Source: Caballeronia telluris (lineage in GTDB: Bacteria > Pseudomonadota > Gammaproteobacteria > Burkholderiales > Burkholderiaceae). From it: 64,000 bases of DNA. This document shows, in pieces, positions 17,182-26,080 of the stretch (position 1 is its first letter; each line of letters begins with the position of its first letter). The notes under the pieces were generated by a model. The model searched no databases. It worked only from the letters and a program-made list of their open reading frames with translations, and was not told the origin of the DNA. The stretch lies in assembly GCF_001544495.1 (NCBI RefSeq), contig NZ_FCNZ02000003.1, forward strand, positions 186,001 to 250,000. The letters run 5' to 3'. Position numbers and translations under genes: made by a program.

Positions 17182-17838
17182 ATGCAAACCCCCCGTCCTT
17201 CGCCTTCCGCCATCAACAAGGCGCGCGCCGAGCACCGCGAAGCCACGAAAGGCTCGTGGAACAAGGGCCGCTGGATGCTGCTGCTGCTTGCGTTCGTCTG
17301 CGCGGCGCCGGTCATCGCGTCGTATCTGATGTACTACGTGTTCAAACCGGCCGGCGGCACCACGAGCTACGGCGCGCTGATCGAGCCGCAGCGCCCGATT
17401 CCCGGCGACCTGATGGTCCGCGACGAAAAGGGCGAGCCGATGCCGCTGACCGCGCTGCGCGGCAAATGGCTGATGGTCACGGTCAACGGCAGCGACTGCG
17501 GGGAACCGTGCGCGACGCGGCTCTATTTCATGCGCCAGGTTCGCGCGCTGCAGGCGGCCGAACGCGAGCGCGTCGTGAACGTCTGGCTGCGTACCGACGA
17601 CAAACCCGTCGACGACAAGATCAAAACCGCCTATCCGCAACCGGATACGCGAATGCTTGTTGCAGATCAGGGCGCCGTCTCGAAATGGCTGCCAATCTCT
17701 GACGACTCGCAGCTTACCGACCACATCTTTCTCGTCGATCCGAACGGCAATCTGATGGAGCGTTTCCCGAAAAATCCCGATCCCGCCAAGATCAAGGGCG
17801 ATCTCGCGAAACTTCTCAAGTGGTCACGGATCGGTTGA
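17182..17838 (+). CDS. Membrane-anchored Sco-like copper/thioredoxin-fold protein
   Basis: A 218-residue protein with one membrane helix (about 31-53) and a thioredoxin-like periplasmic domain. It is not usually named Sco, yet it keeps CGEPC (Cys106, Cys110) at the CxxxC copper site and His181 in TDHIFLVDPNG, the place of the Sco copper histidine. It lies between surf1 and ctaA. I infer a copper or thiol role in CuA assembly. A TTG at 17176 is an alternative start. Confidence 0.8.
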   Translation: MQTPRPSPSAINKARAEHREATKGSWNKGRWMLLLLAFVCAAPVIASYLMYYVFKPAGGTTSYGALIEPQRPIPGDLMVRDEKGEPMPLTALRGKWLMVTVNGSDCGEPCATRLYFMRQVRALQAAERERVVNVWLRTDDKPVDDKIKTAYPQPDTRMLVADQGAVSKWLPISDDSQLTDHIFLVDPNGNLMERFPKNPDPAKIKGDLAKLLKWSRIG

Positions 17839-17850
17839 GGGTTTAGAAGA

Positions 17851-18960
17851 ATGTTCGTATTGCAACTCGGCTTGATTGGCCTCTGTATCGCGCTGTTGCC
17901 GCTCTCGTACGTCTGGGTCAAGGCCGACGACAACAAATTCCGCAAGCTCGTCTGGCTGACGACGTTTCTTACGCTCGATCTGATCATGTTCGGCGGCTTC
18001 ACGCGCCTGACCGATTCCGGCCTTGGCTGCCCCGATTGGCCGGGTTGCTACGGCACGTCGTCGCCGTTCATCGCGCATGCGCAGATCGCCGCCGCCCATC
18101 AGGCGATGCCGAGCGGACCCGTCAGCCTGGTCAAGGCGTGGATCGAAATGCTTCACCGCTATTTCGCGATGGCGATCGGCGTGCTGATCATCGCGCAGGC
18201 GGCGATCGCGTGGACGGCGCGTTTCAAGCGCCGGCCGCTGCACGTCTCGCCGTGGTGGCCGACGGGCATTCTGCTGCTGATCTGCGTGCAGGGCGCGTTC
18301 GGCGCGTGGACGGTCACGATGAAACTTCAGCCGGTGATCGTCACGCTGCATCTGCTGCTCGGGCTTGCGCTGCTCGGTGCGCTCGGGTGGCTCGCGGCGC
18401 GGCAGACGCCGATTCCCGTTCACGAGCCCGAAGCCGCGCGCTGGATGCCGGCGGCGCTTTTCGGGCTGGCGCTGCTGATCGTGCAGATCGCGCTCGGCGG
18501 GTGGGTCAGCACCAATTACGCGGTGCTCGCCTGCACCGACTTCCCGCTGTGCAACGGCCAATGGGTCCCGCCGATGAATTTCGAGCACGGTTTTCACCTG
18601 TGGCGCGCGCTCGGCATGACCGGCGACGGCGACGTGATTTCGCAGGACGCGCTCGTCGCGATCCACTGGACGCACCGGACATTCGCCGTGGTCGTGGTGC
18701 TGTACACGCTGTGGCTCGCGTTCAGGCTGCGTCGTTTCGAATCGCTGCGCACGCCGGCCAACGGCGTGCTGCTGCTGATCGTCGTGCAGTTTCTGACGGG
18801 GCTGTCGAACATCGTTTTGCAATGGCCGTTGCCCATCGCCGTGGCGCACAACGGCGGTGCAGCAATCCTGCTGCTGCTGCTCGTTATGCTAAACTTTCGA
18901 ATCTCTTCCAGCCGTCCCGGCCGCGCCGTGCTTCCCGCGCGCGACGTCGTTTCAGCGTGA
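17851..18960 (+). CDS. ctaA: Heme A synthase (Cox15/CtaA)
   Basis: An eight-helix, 369-residue membrane enzyme that oxidises the C8 methyl of heme O to a formyl group, giving heme A for CoxA. Motifs: GGFTRLTDSGLGCPDWPGCYG in the first half (conserved Cys pair), LHRYFAM and the second-half IHWTHRTFA with heme-ligand histidines. It starts 12 bases after the Sco-like gene and precedes ctaB by 9 bases. Confidence 0.96.
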   Translation: MFVLQLGLIGLCIALLPLSYVWVKADDNKFRKLVWLTTFLTLDLIMFGGFTRLTDSGLGCPDWPGCYGTSSPFIAHAQIAAAHQAMPSGPVSLVKAWIEMLHRYFAMAIGVLIIAQAAIAWTARFKRRPLHVSPWWPTGILLLICVQGAFGAWTVTMKLQPVIVTLHLLLGLALLGALGWLAARQTPIPVHEPEAARWMPAALFGLALLIVQIALGGWVSTNYAVLACTDFPLCNGQWVPPMNFEHGFHLWRALGMTGDGDVISQDALVAIHWTHRTFAVVVVLYTLWLAFRLRRFESLRTPANGVLLLIVVQFLTGLSNIVLQWPLPIAVAHNGGAAILLLLLVMLNFRISSSRPGRAVLPARDVVSA

Positions 18961-18969
18961 ATCCAAATC

Positions 18970-19875
18970 ATGGAAAGCACGACAATCACTTCTCCCTCCG
19001 GTAGCCGCCTCTCGCAATATCTCGCGCTGACCAAGCCGCGCGTGACGCAGCTGGCGGTGTTCTGCGCGGTCATCGGCATGTTTCTCTCGACGCCCGGCAT
19101 GGTGCCGTGGACCGTGCTGATCGGCGGCACGGTCGGCATCTGGCTCCTGGCGGGCGCGGCGTTCGCGATCAACTGTCTCGTCGAGCAAAAAGTCGATGCG
19201 ATGATGCGGCGCACGTCATGGCGTCCGTCGGCGCGCGGCGAGATCACGACCGCGCAGATCCTGCTCTTCTCCGCGGTGCTCGGCGGCGCCGGCATGGCGA
19301 CGCTCTACACCTTCACCAACCCGCTGACGATGTGGCTCACGGTCGCGACGTTCGTCGGCTACGCGGTCATCTATACGCTGCTGCTCAAGCCGTACACGCC
19401 GCAGAACATCGTGATCGGCGGAGCGTCGGGCGCGATGCCGCCGGCGCTGGGCTGGGCGGCCGTGACGGGCGCGGTGCCCGGCGATGCATGGATTCTCGTG
19501 CTGATCATCTTCGTGTGGACGCCGCCGCATTTCTGGGCGCTCGCGCTCTATCGCCGCAAGGACTACGAGAACGCCGGCCTGCCGATGCTGCCGAACACGC
19601 ACGGCGAGCAATACACGCGGTTGCACATCTTCCTCTACACGGTGATTCTGTTCGCTGTCACGATGATGCCGTTCATCTCGGGCATGAGCGGGGTGATCTA
19701 TCTGGCCTCGGCGGTCGTGCTGGGCGCGGTGTTCCTCGGCTACGCGTGGAAGATTTATCGCGAATATTCGGACGCCCTCGCGCGCAAGACCTTCCGCTAT
19801 TCGATCGTGTATCTGTCGCTGTTGTTCGGCGCGCTGCTCGTCGATCACTACGTGCGCACGGTGATCGGCGCATGA
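18970..19875 (+). CDS. ctaB: Protoheme IX farnesyltransferase (heme O synthase)
   Basis: A UbiA-family polytopic enzyme of 301 residues that adds a farnesyl group to heme B, yielding heme O. Heme O can be used directly by the bo3-type oxidase downstream or passed to CtaA. The prenyl-diphosphate motif appears as [15 protein letters not shown] and the second conserved region as [24 protein letters not shown]. The stop codon overlaps the start of the next gene (ATGA). Confidence 0.96.
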   Translation: MESTTITSPSGSRLSQYLALTKPRVTQLAVFCAVIGMFLSTPGMVPWTVLIGGTVGIWLLAGAAFAINCLVEQKVDAMMRRTSWRPSARGEITTAQILLFSAVLGGAGMATLYTFTNPLTMWLTVATFVGYAVIYTLLLKPYTPQNIVIGGASGAMPPALGWAAVTGAVPGDAWILVLIIFVWTPPHFWALALYRRKDYENAGLPMLPNTHGEQYTRLHIFLYTVILFAVTMMPFISGMSGVIYLASAVVLGAVFLGYAWKIYREYSDALARKTFRYSIVYLSLLFGALLVDHYVRTVIGA

Positions 19876-20474
19876 CCATTCCGGCTCGCAGGATCTTCGG
19901 GCGCATTGCGCTCGCGCTGGCCGGTGCCGCACTCCTGGCGGCGTGCAACAAGGCGCCGGACTTCAAGAATCTCGACATCACCGGCAATACGCAGTTCGGC
20001 AGCACGTTCTCGCTGCCCGACACGTCGGGCAAGACGCGCACGCTCGCTGATTTCAAAGGCAAGGCCGTCGTCCTGTTCTTCGGCTACACGCACTGCCCGG
20101 ATGTCTGTCCGACGACGCTCGCCGAGCTTTCGCAGGCGCTGCAGCAACTCGGTGACGAGGGCAAGCGCGTGCAGGTGCTGATGGTCACCGTCGATCCCGC
20201 GCGCGACACGCCCGAGTTGCTCGGGCAGTATGTATCGGCGTTCAACGCGTCGTACGTCGGGCTGCGTCCCGCGAACGACGCGGCACTCGCGAAGGTCGCG
20301 AAGGACTTCCGCGTGTACTACGCCAAGGCGCAGGGCAAGACGCCGGGCGACTACACGATGGACCACACGGCCGCGAGCTACGTCTTCGACCCCGAAGGCA
20401 AGCTGCGACTTTTTGCCCGAGATGGACAAGGCGTCCAGCCCTGGGTTCACGATCTGAAACTGCTGCTCGACTGA
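19872..20474 (+). CDS. SCO1/SenC copper-delivery lipoprotein
   Basis: A 200-residue lipoprotein with lipobox LLAAC (Cys25) and a thioredoxin-like domain. It has the Sco copper site: CPDVC (Cys75, Cys79) and a later His in [14 protein letters not shown]. It delivers copper to CuA of CoxB. ATG 19872 overlaps the ctaB stop by four bases. It is the last gene of the cox/assembly cluster, and a canonical Sco in addition to the divergent one at 17182. Confidence 0.94.
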   Translation: MTIPARRIFGRIALALAGAALLAACNKAPDFKNLDITGNTQFGSTFSLPDTSGKTRTLADFKGKAVVLFFGYTHCPDVCPTTLAELSQALQQLGDEGKRVQVLMVTVDPARDTPELLGQYVSAFNASYVGLRPANDAALAKVAKDFRVYYAKAQGKTPGDYTMDHTAASYVFDPEGKLRLFARDGQGVQPWVHDLKLLLD

Positions 20475-20742
20475 ACGCGCATCGTCCGCCCGGACGATGC
20501 GCGTCGACACGCAAGATTGCCGGTCGAATCCGATCGACCGCATTCATCGCCGATTCTGCGGCAAAACTACCTCTTCTGCTTTCAACTGCGCGGTTGTTAT
20601 CGACGGTTCGTTCCGTCATCCGACCGGGCGCGACCGTCTTATTAAGACATCCTCATGACCGTGATGACGACGCTCGTCACGTTTCTAAGAACATCTTCAG
20701 ACAAACGCCTGTGGTCAAGGGCGTTTAGACGCATTCGTTATG

Positions 20743-20756
20743 TTGACCGCGGTCAA
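20743..20756. promoter_or_regulatory. FNR/Dnr-type operator upstream of cyoA
   Basis: TTGACCGCGGTCAA is a perfect 14-bp palindrome with the TTGAC-N4-GTCAA form bound by FNR/ANR/DNR regulators. Its centre (20749.5) lies about 41.5 bases upstream of the start predicted from the -10 box at 20779, the class II activator position. The binding protein is not encoded in this window. Confidence 0.6.
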
Positions 20757-20778
20757 TTTCCGCATGGGTGCACCTGCA

Positions 20779-20784
20779 TAAAAT
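20779..20784 (+). promoter_or_regulatory. Candidate -10 box of the cyo operon
   Basis: TAAAAT in the context TGCATAAAATTCC, predicting a start near 20791 and an 84-base leader before cyoA. No sigma-70 -35 hexamer is present because the FNR-type palindrome occupies that region. Confidence 0.5.
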
Positions 20785-20874
20785 TCCGCGCTGTAACGCT
20801 CTCCGGCGCGTCCCCAACGGCGTCGCGCATCTCTCTTTCGTCTGGAACGAATCAATGAAGATCAGGCAAATGAA

Positions 20875-21765
20875 ATGAATGGAAAACTCTTAAGAGGGAT
20901 CTTGCTTCCCTTCTCGGTCGCGCTGATCTCGTGTCTCTCCGGATGTAGCAACCTGGATCTGCTGAATCCCAAAGGCAGCGTCGGGGTGGCCGAGAAGGAT
21001 CTGATTACGACGGCGACCATCGCGATGCTGATCGTCGTGATACCGGTCATCATCATGACGTTGGTGTTCGCGTGGCGTTATCGCGCGTCGAACCGCAATG
21101 CCACCTATGCGCCGAAGTGGGCGCACTCGACGGCCATCGAAGTGGTCGTCTGGACCATTCCCACGCTGATCATTCTCTTCCTCGGCATCCTGACGTGGAA
21201 GACGACGCACGAACTCGATCCGTACAAGCCGCTCGAGTCGTCGGTGAAACCGATCAACGTCGAAGTCGTTGCGCTCGACTGGAAGTGGCTCTTCATCTAC
21301 CCGGACCTCGGCATCGCGACGGTCAACCAGCTCGCGTTTCCGGTCGGCACGCCGGTGAACTTCCGCATCACGTCCGACTCGGTGATGAACTCGTTCTTCA
21401 TCCCGCAGCTCGGCAGTCAGATCTACGCGATGGCGGGCATGCAGACGCGTCTGCATCTGGTCGCCGACCACGCGGGAGACTTCGCGGGCGTATCGGCCAA
21501 TTACAGCGGTCACGGCTATGCCGACATGAAGTTCCGCGCGCTCGCCAAAACGCCGGCTCAGTTCGACGCGTGGGTCGCGGGCGTGAAGGCCTCCGCCGAC
21601 CGCCTCGACATGAACGCCTACAACGTCGTGACGCAGCCGAGCACGAACCAGCCGGTCAGGTATTTCTCGACCGTCGATTCGAAGCTCTTTCGCAACATCA
21701 TCGCAAAGTACAACAACGGTAACGTCCTGGACTTCAAGGATGCTGCCTGCGCAACGCAGGGGTAA
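20875..21765 (+). CDS. cyoA: Cytochrome bo3-type quinol oxidase subunit II
   Basis: A 296-residue lipoprotein (lipobox CLSGC near residue 24) with two helices (about 44-65 and 86-107) and a cupredoxin domain. Unlike CoxB it lacks the CuA ligands (no CxExC), which marks a quinol oxidase. WTIPTLIILFLGILTWKTTHELDPYKPL and DWKWLFIYPD..GIATVNQLAFP are CyoA signatures. First gene of the operon, followed by cyoB after three bases. Confidence 0.96.
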   Translation: MNGKLLRGILLPFSVALISCLSGCSNLDLLNPKGSVGVAEKDLITTATIAMLIVVIPVIIMTLVFAWRYRASNRNATYAPKWAHSTAIEVVVWTIPTLIILFLGILTWKTTHELDPYKPLESSVKPINVEVVALDWKWLFIYPDLGIATVNQLAFPVGTPVNFRITSDSVMNSFFIPQLGSQIYAMAGMQTRLHLVADHAGDFAGVSANYSGHGYADMKFRALAKTPAQFDAWVAGVKASADRLDMNAYNVVTQPSTNQPVRYFSTVDSKLFRNIIAKYNNGNVLDFKDAACATQG

Positions 21766-21768
21766 CGC

Positions 21769-23754
21769 ATGTTCGGAAAACTCACACTGTCGGCGATCCC
21801 TTTCGATCAGCCGATCATCATGGGAGCCGCCGCCTTCATGGCGCTCCTGGTACTCGGCGTAGGCGGCGGGCTGACCGTCTACGGCAAGTGGAAATGGCTG
21901 TGGACCGAGTGGCTGACGAGCGTCGACCATAAGCGCATCGGCGTGATGTATTGCGTCGTCGCGGTGCTGATGCTGGTGCGCGGCTTCATCGATGCCGTCA
22001 TGATGCGCGCGCAGCAGGCCATCGCCTATCTCGATCCGGGCTTCCTGCCGCCGCATCACTACGATCAGATCTTCACGGCGCACGGCGTCATCATGATCTT
22101 CTTCATGGCGATGGCGCTGATGGTCGGCTTCTTCAATCTCGTGGTGCCGCTGCAGATCGGCGCGCGCGACGTCGCGTTTCCGTTCCTCAATTCGCTGAGC
22201 TTCTGGATGACGGCGATCGCCGCGATCCTGATGAACGTCTCGCTCGTGATCGGCGAATTCGCGCAGACCGGATGGCTCGCCTATCCGCCGCTTTCGGAGC
22301 TGCAATACAGTCCGGGCGTCGGGGTTGACTACTATATCTGGAGCTTGCAGTTGTCGGGCGTCGGCACGTTGATCACGGCGATCAACTTCTTCGTGACGAT
22401 CGTGAAGATGCGCGCACCCGGCATGACGCTCATGAAGATGCCGGTGTTCACGTGGACCGCGCTCTGCTCGAACGTGCTCATCATGGCGACGTTCCCGATC
22501 CTGACGGTCGCGCTGGCGCTGCTCGGTCTCGACCGCTACATGGGCATGCACTTCTTCACGAACGACCTCGGCGGCAATCCGATGCTCTACCTGAACCTGA
22601 TCTGGGCGTGGGGGCATCCCGAGGTGTACATCCTCGTGCTGCCGGCGTTCGGCATCTATTCGGAAGTCGTCGCGACGTTCGCCAAGAAGACGCTGTTCGG
22701 CTACAAGACGATGGTGTATGCGTCGTGCGTGATCATGATTCTGGCGTTCCTCGTGTGGCTGCATCACTTCTTTACGATGGGCTCGGGCGCGAACGTCAAC
22801 GCCTTCTTCGGCATTATGACGATGATCATCGCCATTCCGACCGGCGTGAAGATCTTCAACTGGCTGTTCACGATCTATCGCGGCCGGCTGGAGTTCACGT
22901 CGCCCATCTTGTGGACGATCGGCTTCATCGTGACGTTCACGATCGGCGGCATGACGGGCGTGATGCTCGCGATTCCGGGCGCCGACTTCCTGCTGCACAA
23001 CACGCTGTTCCTGGTCGCGCACTTCCACAACACGATCATCGGCGGGGTGGTATTCGGCTACATGGCGGGCGTGACGTACTGGTTCCCGAAAGCGTTCGGA
23101 TTCAAGCTCAACGAGAAGCTCGGGAAGTGCGCGTTCTGGTGCTGGTTCGTCGGCTATTTCGTCGCGTTCACGCCGCTTTACGTGCTGGGCTTCATGGGCA
23201 TGATGCGACGCATGAATCACTACGACAATCCCGCCTGGCAGCCGTGGCTGATCGTGGCCGCATGTGGTGCGGGCATCATCGCGGTGGGCGTGGTGTTCCA
23301 GGTCGTGCAGGTGATCGTCAGCGTGCGCAACCGCCATCTGCCGGAGTATCGCGACGTCACGGGCGATCCGTGGGGCGGCCGCACGCTCGAATGGGCGACG
23401 AGCTCGCCGCCGCCGGTCTATAACTTCGCGAATCTGCCGGTCGTCCACGAACTCGATGCGTTCGCGCACATGAAGGAAACGGGGCACGGCCTCGGACGCG
23501 ACACCGTCTACCGCGACATTCACATGCCGTCTAACACGAGTGCGGGCTTGTTCATCGCATTGTTTAGTCTCGCGCTCGGTTTCGCAGGCGTCTGGCACAT
23601 CTGGTGGCTCGCGATCGTGGCGCTGGTCGCGATTGCGGTCACGGTGATCGGCTATAGCTTCCGTCGCAACGACGGCCATTACATCGAGGCTTCGACGGTC
23701 CGCACGATCGAGAAGACGCACAGTCCCGCGCTTGCGGCAGTGGAGGTCGTTTAA
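21769..23754 (+). CDS. cyoB: Cytochrome bo3-type quinol oxidase subunit I
   Basis: A 661-residue catalytic subunit with about 15 helices that reduces oxygen and pumps protons. Ligand motifs: [22 protein letters not shown] (CuB His-Tyr), LHHFF and HFHNTIIGG. The N-terminal extra helix and long C-terminus are typical of CyoB compared with CoxA. It abuts cyoC: the TAA is directly followed by ATG at 23755. Confidence 0.98.
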   Translation: MFGKLTLSAIPFDQPIIMGAAAFMALLVLGVGGGLTVYGKWKWLWTEWLTSVDHKRIGVMYCVVAVLMLVRGFIDAVMMRAQQAIAYLDPGFLPPHHYDQIFTAHGVIMIFFMAMALMVGFFNLVVPLQIGARDVAFPFLNSLSFWMTAIAAILMNVSLVIGEFAQTGWLAYPPLSELQYSPGVGVDYYIWSLQLSGVGTLITAINFFVTIVKMRAPGMTLMKMPVFTWTALCSNVLIMATFPILTVALALLGLDRYMGMHFFTNDLGGNPMLYLNLIWAWGHPEVYILVLPAFGIYSEVVATFAKKTLFGYKTMVYASCVIMILAFLVWLHHFFTMGSGANVNAFFGIMTMIIAIPTGVKIFNWLFTIYRGRLEFTSPILWTIGFIVTFTIGGMTGVMLAIPGADFLLHNTLFLVAHFHNTIIGGVVFGYMAGVTYWFPKAFGFKLNEKLGKCAFWCWFVGYFVAFTPLYVLGFMGMMRRMNHYDNPAWQPWLIVAACGAGIIAVGVVFQVVQVIVSVRNRHLPEYRDVTGDPWGGRTLEWATSSPPPVYNFANLPVVHELDAFAHMKETGHGLGRDTVYRDIHMPSNTSAGLFIALFSLALGFAGVWHIWWLAIVALVAIAVTVIGYSFRRNDGHYIEASTVRTIEKTHSPALAAVEVV

Positions 23755-24363
23755 ATGTTGCAGAAAACTCTCGTTCTCGATCCGCACGATTCCGGAGAGG
23801 AACACGTTCCGTCGCATTCGGTCTTCGGTTTCTGGCTGTATCTGATGACCGACTGCGTGATCTTCGCGTCACTGTTCGCCACGTTCGGCGTCATGGCGCA
23901 TCAGTTCGCGGGTGGTCCGAGCGGCAAGGAACTCTTCGACATCCAGGGCGTCGCGCTCGAAACCGTGATGCTGCTCCTGAGCAGCATCACCTTCGGCTTT
24001 GCGATGCTCGGCGCGCACCGTCGCAAGAGCGGTACGGTGCTGATGTGGCTCGCGATCACGTTTGTTCTCGGCCTCGGGTTCCTGTGGCTGGAATTCCGCG
24101 AGTTCGGACATCTGCTCGACGAGGGCTTCGGCCCCGGCCGCAGCGCGTTTCTGTCGTCGTTCTTCGCGCTGGTCGGTACGCACGGCCTGCACGTGACGCT
24201 CGGCCTCGTCTGGATGGTCGTGCTCGCCGCGCAGGTCATCTGCAACCCGGAACTGTCCGAGCGCGAAATTCGCCGGCTCACGTGCCTGAGTCTTTTCTGG
24301 CACTTTCTGGATATCGTGTGGATCGGTGTCTTTACCTTCGTCTATCTCGGGAGCGTGATCTAA
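23755..24363 (+). CDS. cyoC: Cytochrome bo3-type quinol oxidase subunit III
   Basis: A 202-residue, five-helix subunit. It shows FGFWLYLMTDCVIFASLFATF near the N-terminus, and the C-terminal LSLFWHFLDIVWIGVFTFVY common to oxidase subunits III. It begins immediately after the cyoB stop and is directly followed by cyoD at 24364. Confidence 0.97.
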   Translation: MLQKTLVLDPHDSGEEHVPSHSVFGFWLYLMTDCVIFASLFATFGVMAHQFAGGPSGKELFDIQGVALETVMLLLSSITFGFAMLGAHRRKSGTVLMWLAITFVLGLGFLWLEFREFGHLLDEGFGPGRSAFLSSFFALVGTHGLHVTLGLVWMVVLAAQVICNPELSEREIRRLTCLSLFWHFLDIVWIGVFTFVYLGSVI

Positions 24364-24696
24364 ATGAGCCATGCGCACTCTTCAACGGCGGACCACGGAC
24401 ACGGCACGCTCGGTAGCTATGTCGTCGGCTTCGTGCTTTCGGTGCTGCTCACCGCGGCCGCGTTCGGCCTCGTCATCAAGCGCGTGCTGCCGCCCGATAC
24501 CGCGCTGCTCGTGCTCGGCGCGCTGGCGTTCGTGCAGATCGTCGTTCATCTGGTGTACTTCCTGCACATGAACACGTCGCGCGCGCAACGCTGGAATCTG
24601 ATCGCTTTCGGCTATACCGTGCTCGCGGCAGCGTTTCTGATCGTCGGCACGATGTGGGTCATGCACAACGTGTCGATGAACATGATGTCGCGTTAA
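24364..24696 (+). CDS. cyoD: Cytochrome bo3-type quinol oxidase subunit IV
   Basis: A 110-residue, three-helix subunit that supports CuB assembly of the bo3 complex. A His-rich N-terminus (HAHSSTADHGHG) leads into helices at about 16-36, 42-62 and 75-98; VHLVYFLHMN is typical of CyoD. Last gene of the operon; the usual cyoE role can be supplied by ctaB at 18970. Confidence 0.95.
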   Translation: MSHAHSSTADHGHGTLGSYVVGFVLSVLLTAAAFGLVIKRVLPPDTALLVLGALAFVQIVVHLVYFLHMNTSRAQRWNLIAFGYTVLAAAFLIVGTMWVMHNVSMNMMSR

Positions 24697-24725
24697 ACGG
24701 ATAACGCGAACGTTCCGATCAGGAA

Positions 24726-24750
24726 AAGGCGGCCAGTGGCCGCCTTCGTC
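24726..24750 (+). terminator. Terminator of cyoABCD
   Basis: AAGGCGGCC and GGCCGCCTT form a 9-bp stem with a 3-base loop 30 bases after cyoD, followed by a short, imperfect T-rich stretch. It could serve both strands, since yciI ends just beyond it. Confidence 0.7.
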
Positions 24751-24752
24751 GT

Positions 24753-25049
24753 TTACGCGTCCGCGGGCGACGGCAGGTTCAGGCCGGGCGCGAGCCGTGT
24801 CGCCTTGAATTCGATCACTTCGTAGTGCGCGAGCTTTTGTGCCGCGAACGGGTCTTCGGCGAGGATCGAATCGAGCCGGTCGCGATCGATCCCCGATGCC
24901 AGGATGATCCCGCCGTCGCGCGGCACCTTCGGACCCGCGGCGATGAAAATGCCCGCAGCGAACTGCCGTTCGAGGAAAAGGCGATGTGCACCGAGTGCAT
25001 CGTCGATTTCGGCAAGCGCGCCGGTATAACGCAGATTGATGACGTACAT
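24753..25049 (-). CDS. YciI-family protein
   Basis: A 98-residue protein of the YCII/ferredoxin-like alpha-beta fold. The conserved elements are the N-terminal YVINLRYTG, the HRLFLERQFAAG helix, GPKVPRDGGIILA and the DPFAAQKLAHYEVIEFKATRLAP segment with its His-Asp type pair. Enzymatic function is generally unknown for stand-alone YciI proteins. Convergent with cyoD. Confidence 0.88.
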   Translation of the reverse strand: MYVINLRYTGALAEIDDALGAHRLFLERQFAAGIFIAAGPKVPRDGGIILASGIDRDRLDSILAEDPFAAQKLAHYEVIEFKATRLAPGLNLPSPADA

Positions 25050-25218
25050 GGCGGTCGTTCCGGGTTGGATGATGGACGATTCTAAGCCGGACGGCGCCTT
25101 TCACGCCGGCGTCGGCATAACGACATTCCAATTGCATATTTCCGTTTGCACCACGAGTGTGCGAATATCCGCGACCTCAGGCGAAGTACCCGTCACCTTG
25201 TATCGAAGCGAGAACACC

Positions 25219-26031
25219 ATGCAGCGCAGACATTTGCTCAAAGCCCTTTCCCTCGTCGCGGTATCGACCGCGTTTTTCACGAGCGCAGGCGCCCATGCCG
25301 ACGGCAAAGTCGTCAAGGTCGGCACGATCGGCGGTCCCGACGCGCAAATCTGGCAAGTCGTGCAGAAGGTTGCCAAGCGCGACGGTCTCGACGTGAAGAT
25401 CGTCGAGTTCAACGATTACGTGCAGCCGAACGCCGCCCTCGACGCGGGCGATCTCGATGCCAACAGCTTCCAGCATCAGCCGTATCTCGACAGCCAGATC
25501 AAGCAACGCGGCTACAAGCTCGTCAACGCGGGACTGACGTACATTTCCCCGCTCGGCGTCTATTCGAAGAAGCTGAAGTCGCTGAAGGATCTGCCGGAGG
25601 GCGCAAGGATCGCGGTGCCGAACGACCCGTCGAACGAAAATCGCGCGCTGCTGCTGTTGCAGTCGCAAGGCGTGATCAAATTGAAGGCCGGCGCGGGCAC
25701 GAACGGCAGCAACGCCACGCCGCTCGACGTCGCCGGGAATCCGAAGAAGATCAAGCTCGTCGAACTCGATGCCGCGCAGTTGCCGCGCACGCTCGCGGAC
25801 GTCGACGCCGCCGCGATCAACACGAACTTCGCGCTGGCCGCAGGCCTCCAGCCGGGCAAGGACGCCATCGCGCTCGAAGACGTGCACAGCCCGTATGCGA
25901 ACCTGATCGCGGTGCGCGCGAAAGACAAGGACCAGCCGTGGGTGAAGAAGCTGGTCGCCGCGTACCAGTCGGAAGACGTGCGTCAGTTCCTGAAGACGGA
26001 GTTCAAGGGTTCGATGGTGCCCTCGTTCTGA
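25219..26031 (+). CDS. MetQ/NlpA-family substrate-binding protein
   Basis: A 270-residue periplasmic binding protein. A signal peptide (1-27, ending GAHA) lacks a lipobox cysteine, so it is probably soluble. VKVGTIGGPDAQIWQVVQKVAK, FNDYVQPNAALDAGDLDANSFQHQPYLD and IAVPNDPSNENRALLLL are NlpA/MetQ signatures, pointing to methionine or a related amino acid. No metN or metI partner lies nearby. ATG 25219 starts the signal peptide; the frame is open far upstream without coding character. Confidence 0.92.
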   Translation: MQRRHLLKALSLVAVSTAFFTSAGAHADGKVVKVGTIGGPDAQIWQVVQKVAKRDGLDVKIVEFNDYVQPNAALDAGDLDANSFQHQPYLDSQIKQRGYKLVNAGLTYISPLGVYSKKLKSLKDLPEGARIAVPNDPSNENRALLLLQSQGVIKLKAGAGTNGSNATPLDVAGNPKKIKLVELDAAQLPRTLADVDAAAINTNFALAAGLQPGKDAIALEDVHSPYANLIAVRAKDKDQPWVKKLVAAYQSEDVRQFLKTEFKGSMVPSF

Positions 26032-26052
26032 GTCGATTCAGACGGCAAGATG

Positions 26053-26080
26053 AATGGCGCCTGACGGGCGCCATTTTTTT
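26053..26080 (+). terminator. Terminator of the MetQ-like gene
   Basis: AATGGCGCC and GGCGCCATT form a 9-bp stem with a 5-base loop, followed by five more Ts. It ends at the stop of the convergent MarR-GNAT gene. Confidence 0.9.

Larger units (their letters stand above)
20475..20874. other. Intergenic region with the cyo promoter
   Basis: About 400 bases without a convincing gene. A stem AAACGCC/GGCGTTT lies at about 20704-20727. The FNR-type palindrome and -10 box described separately lie at 20743-20784. A 67-codon open frame at 20655-20858 has no protein-like features and spans the regulatory elements, so I do not call it. Confidence 0.6.

Noticed and set aside
20655..20858. A 67-codon frame upstream of cyoA
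   Set aside because: It spans the FNR-type site and the -10 box, has no good ribosome site and looks non-coding.
20890..23817. A 975-codon open frame antisense to cyoABC
   Set aside because: It is the mirror of the GC-rich cyo genes, with His/Arg/Asp-rich low-complexity protein and no known domain; the sense genes are certain.
25050..25218. Possible SAM riboswitch upstream of the MetQ-like gene
   Set aside because: I looked for a conserved SAM-I or SAM-II core and found no matching pseudoknot or consensus segments.
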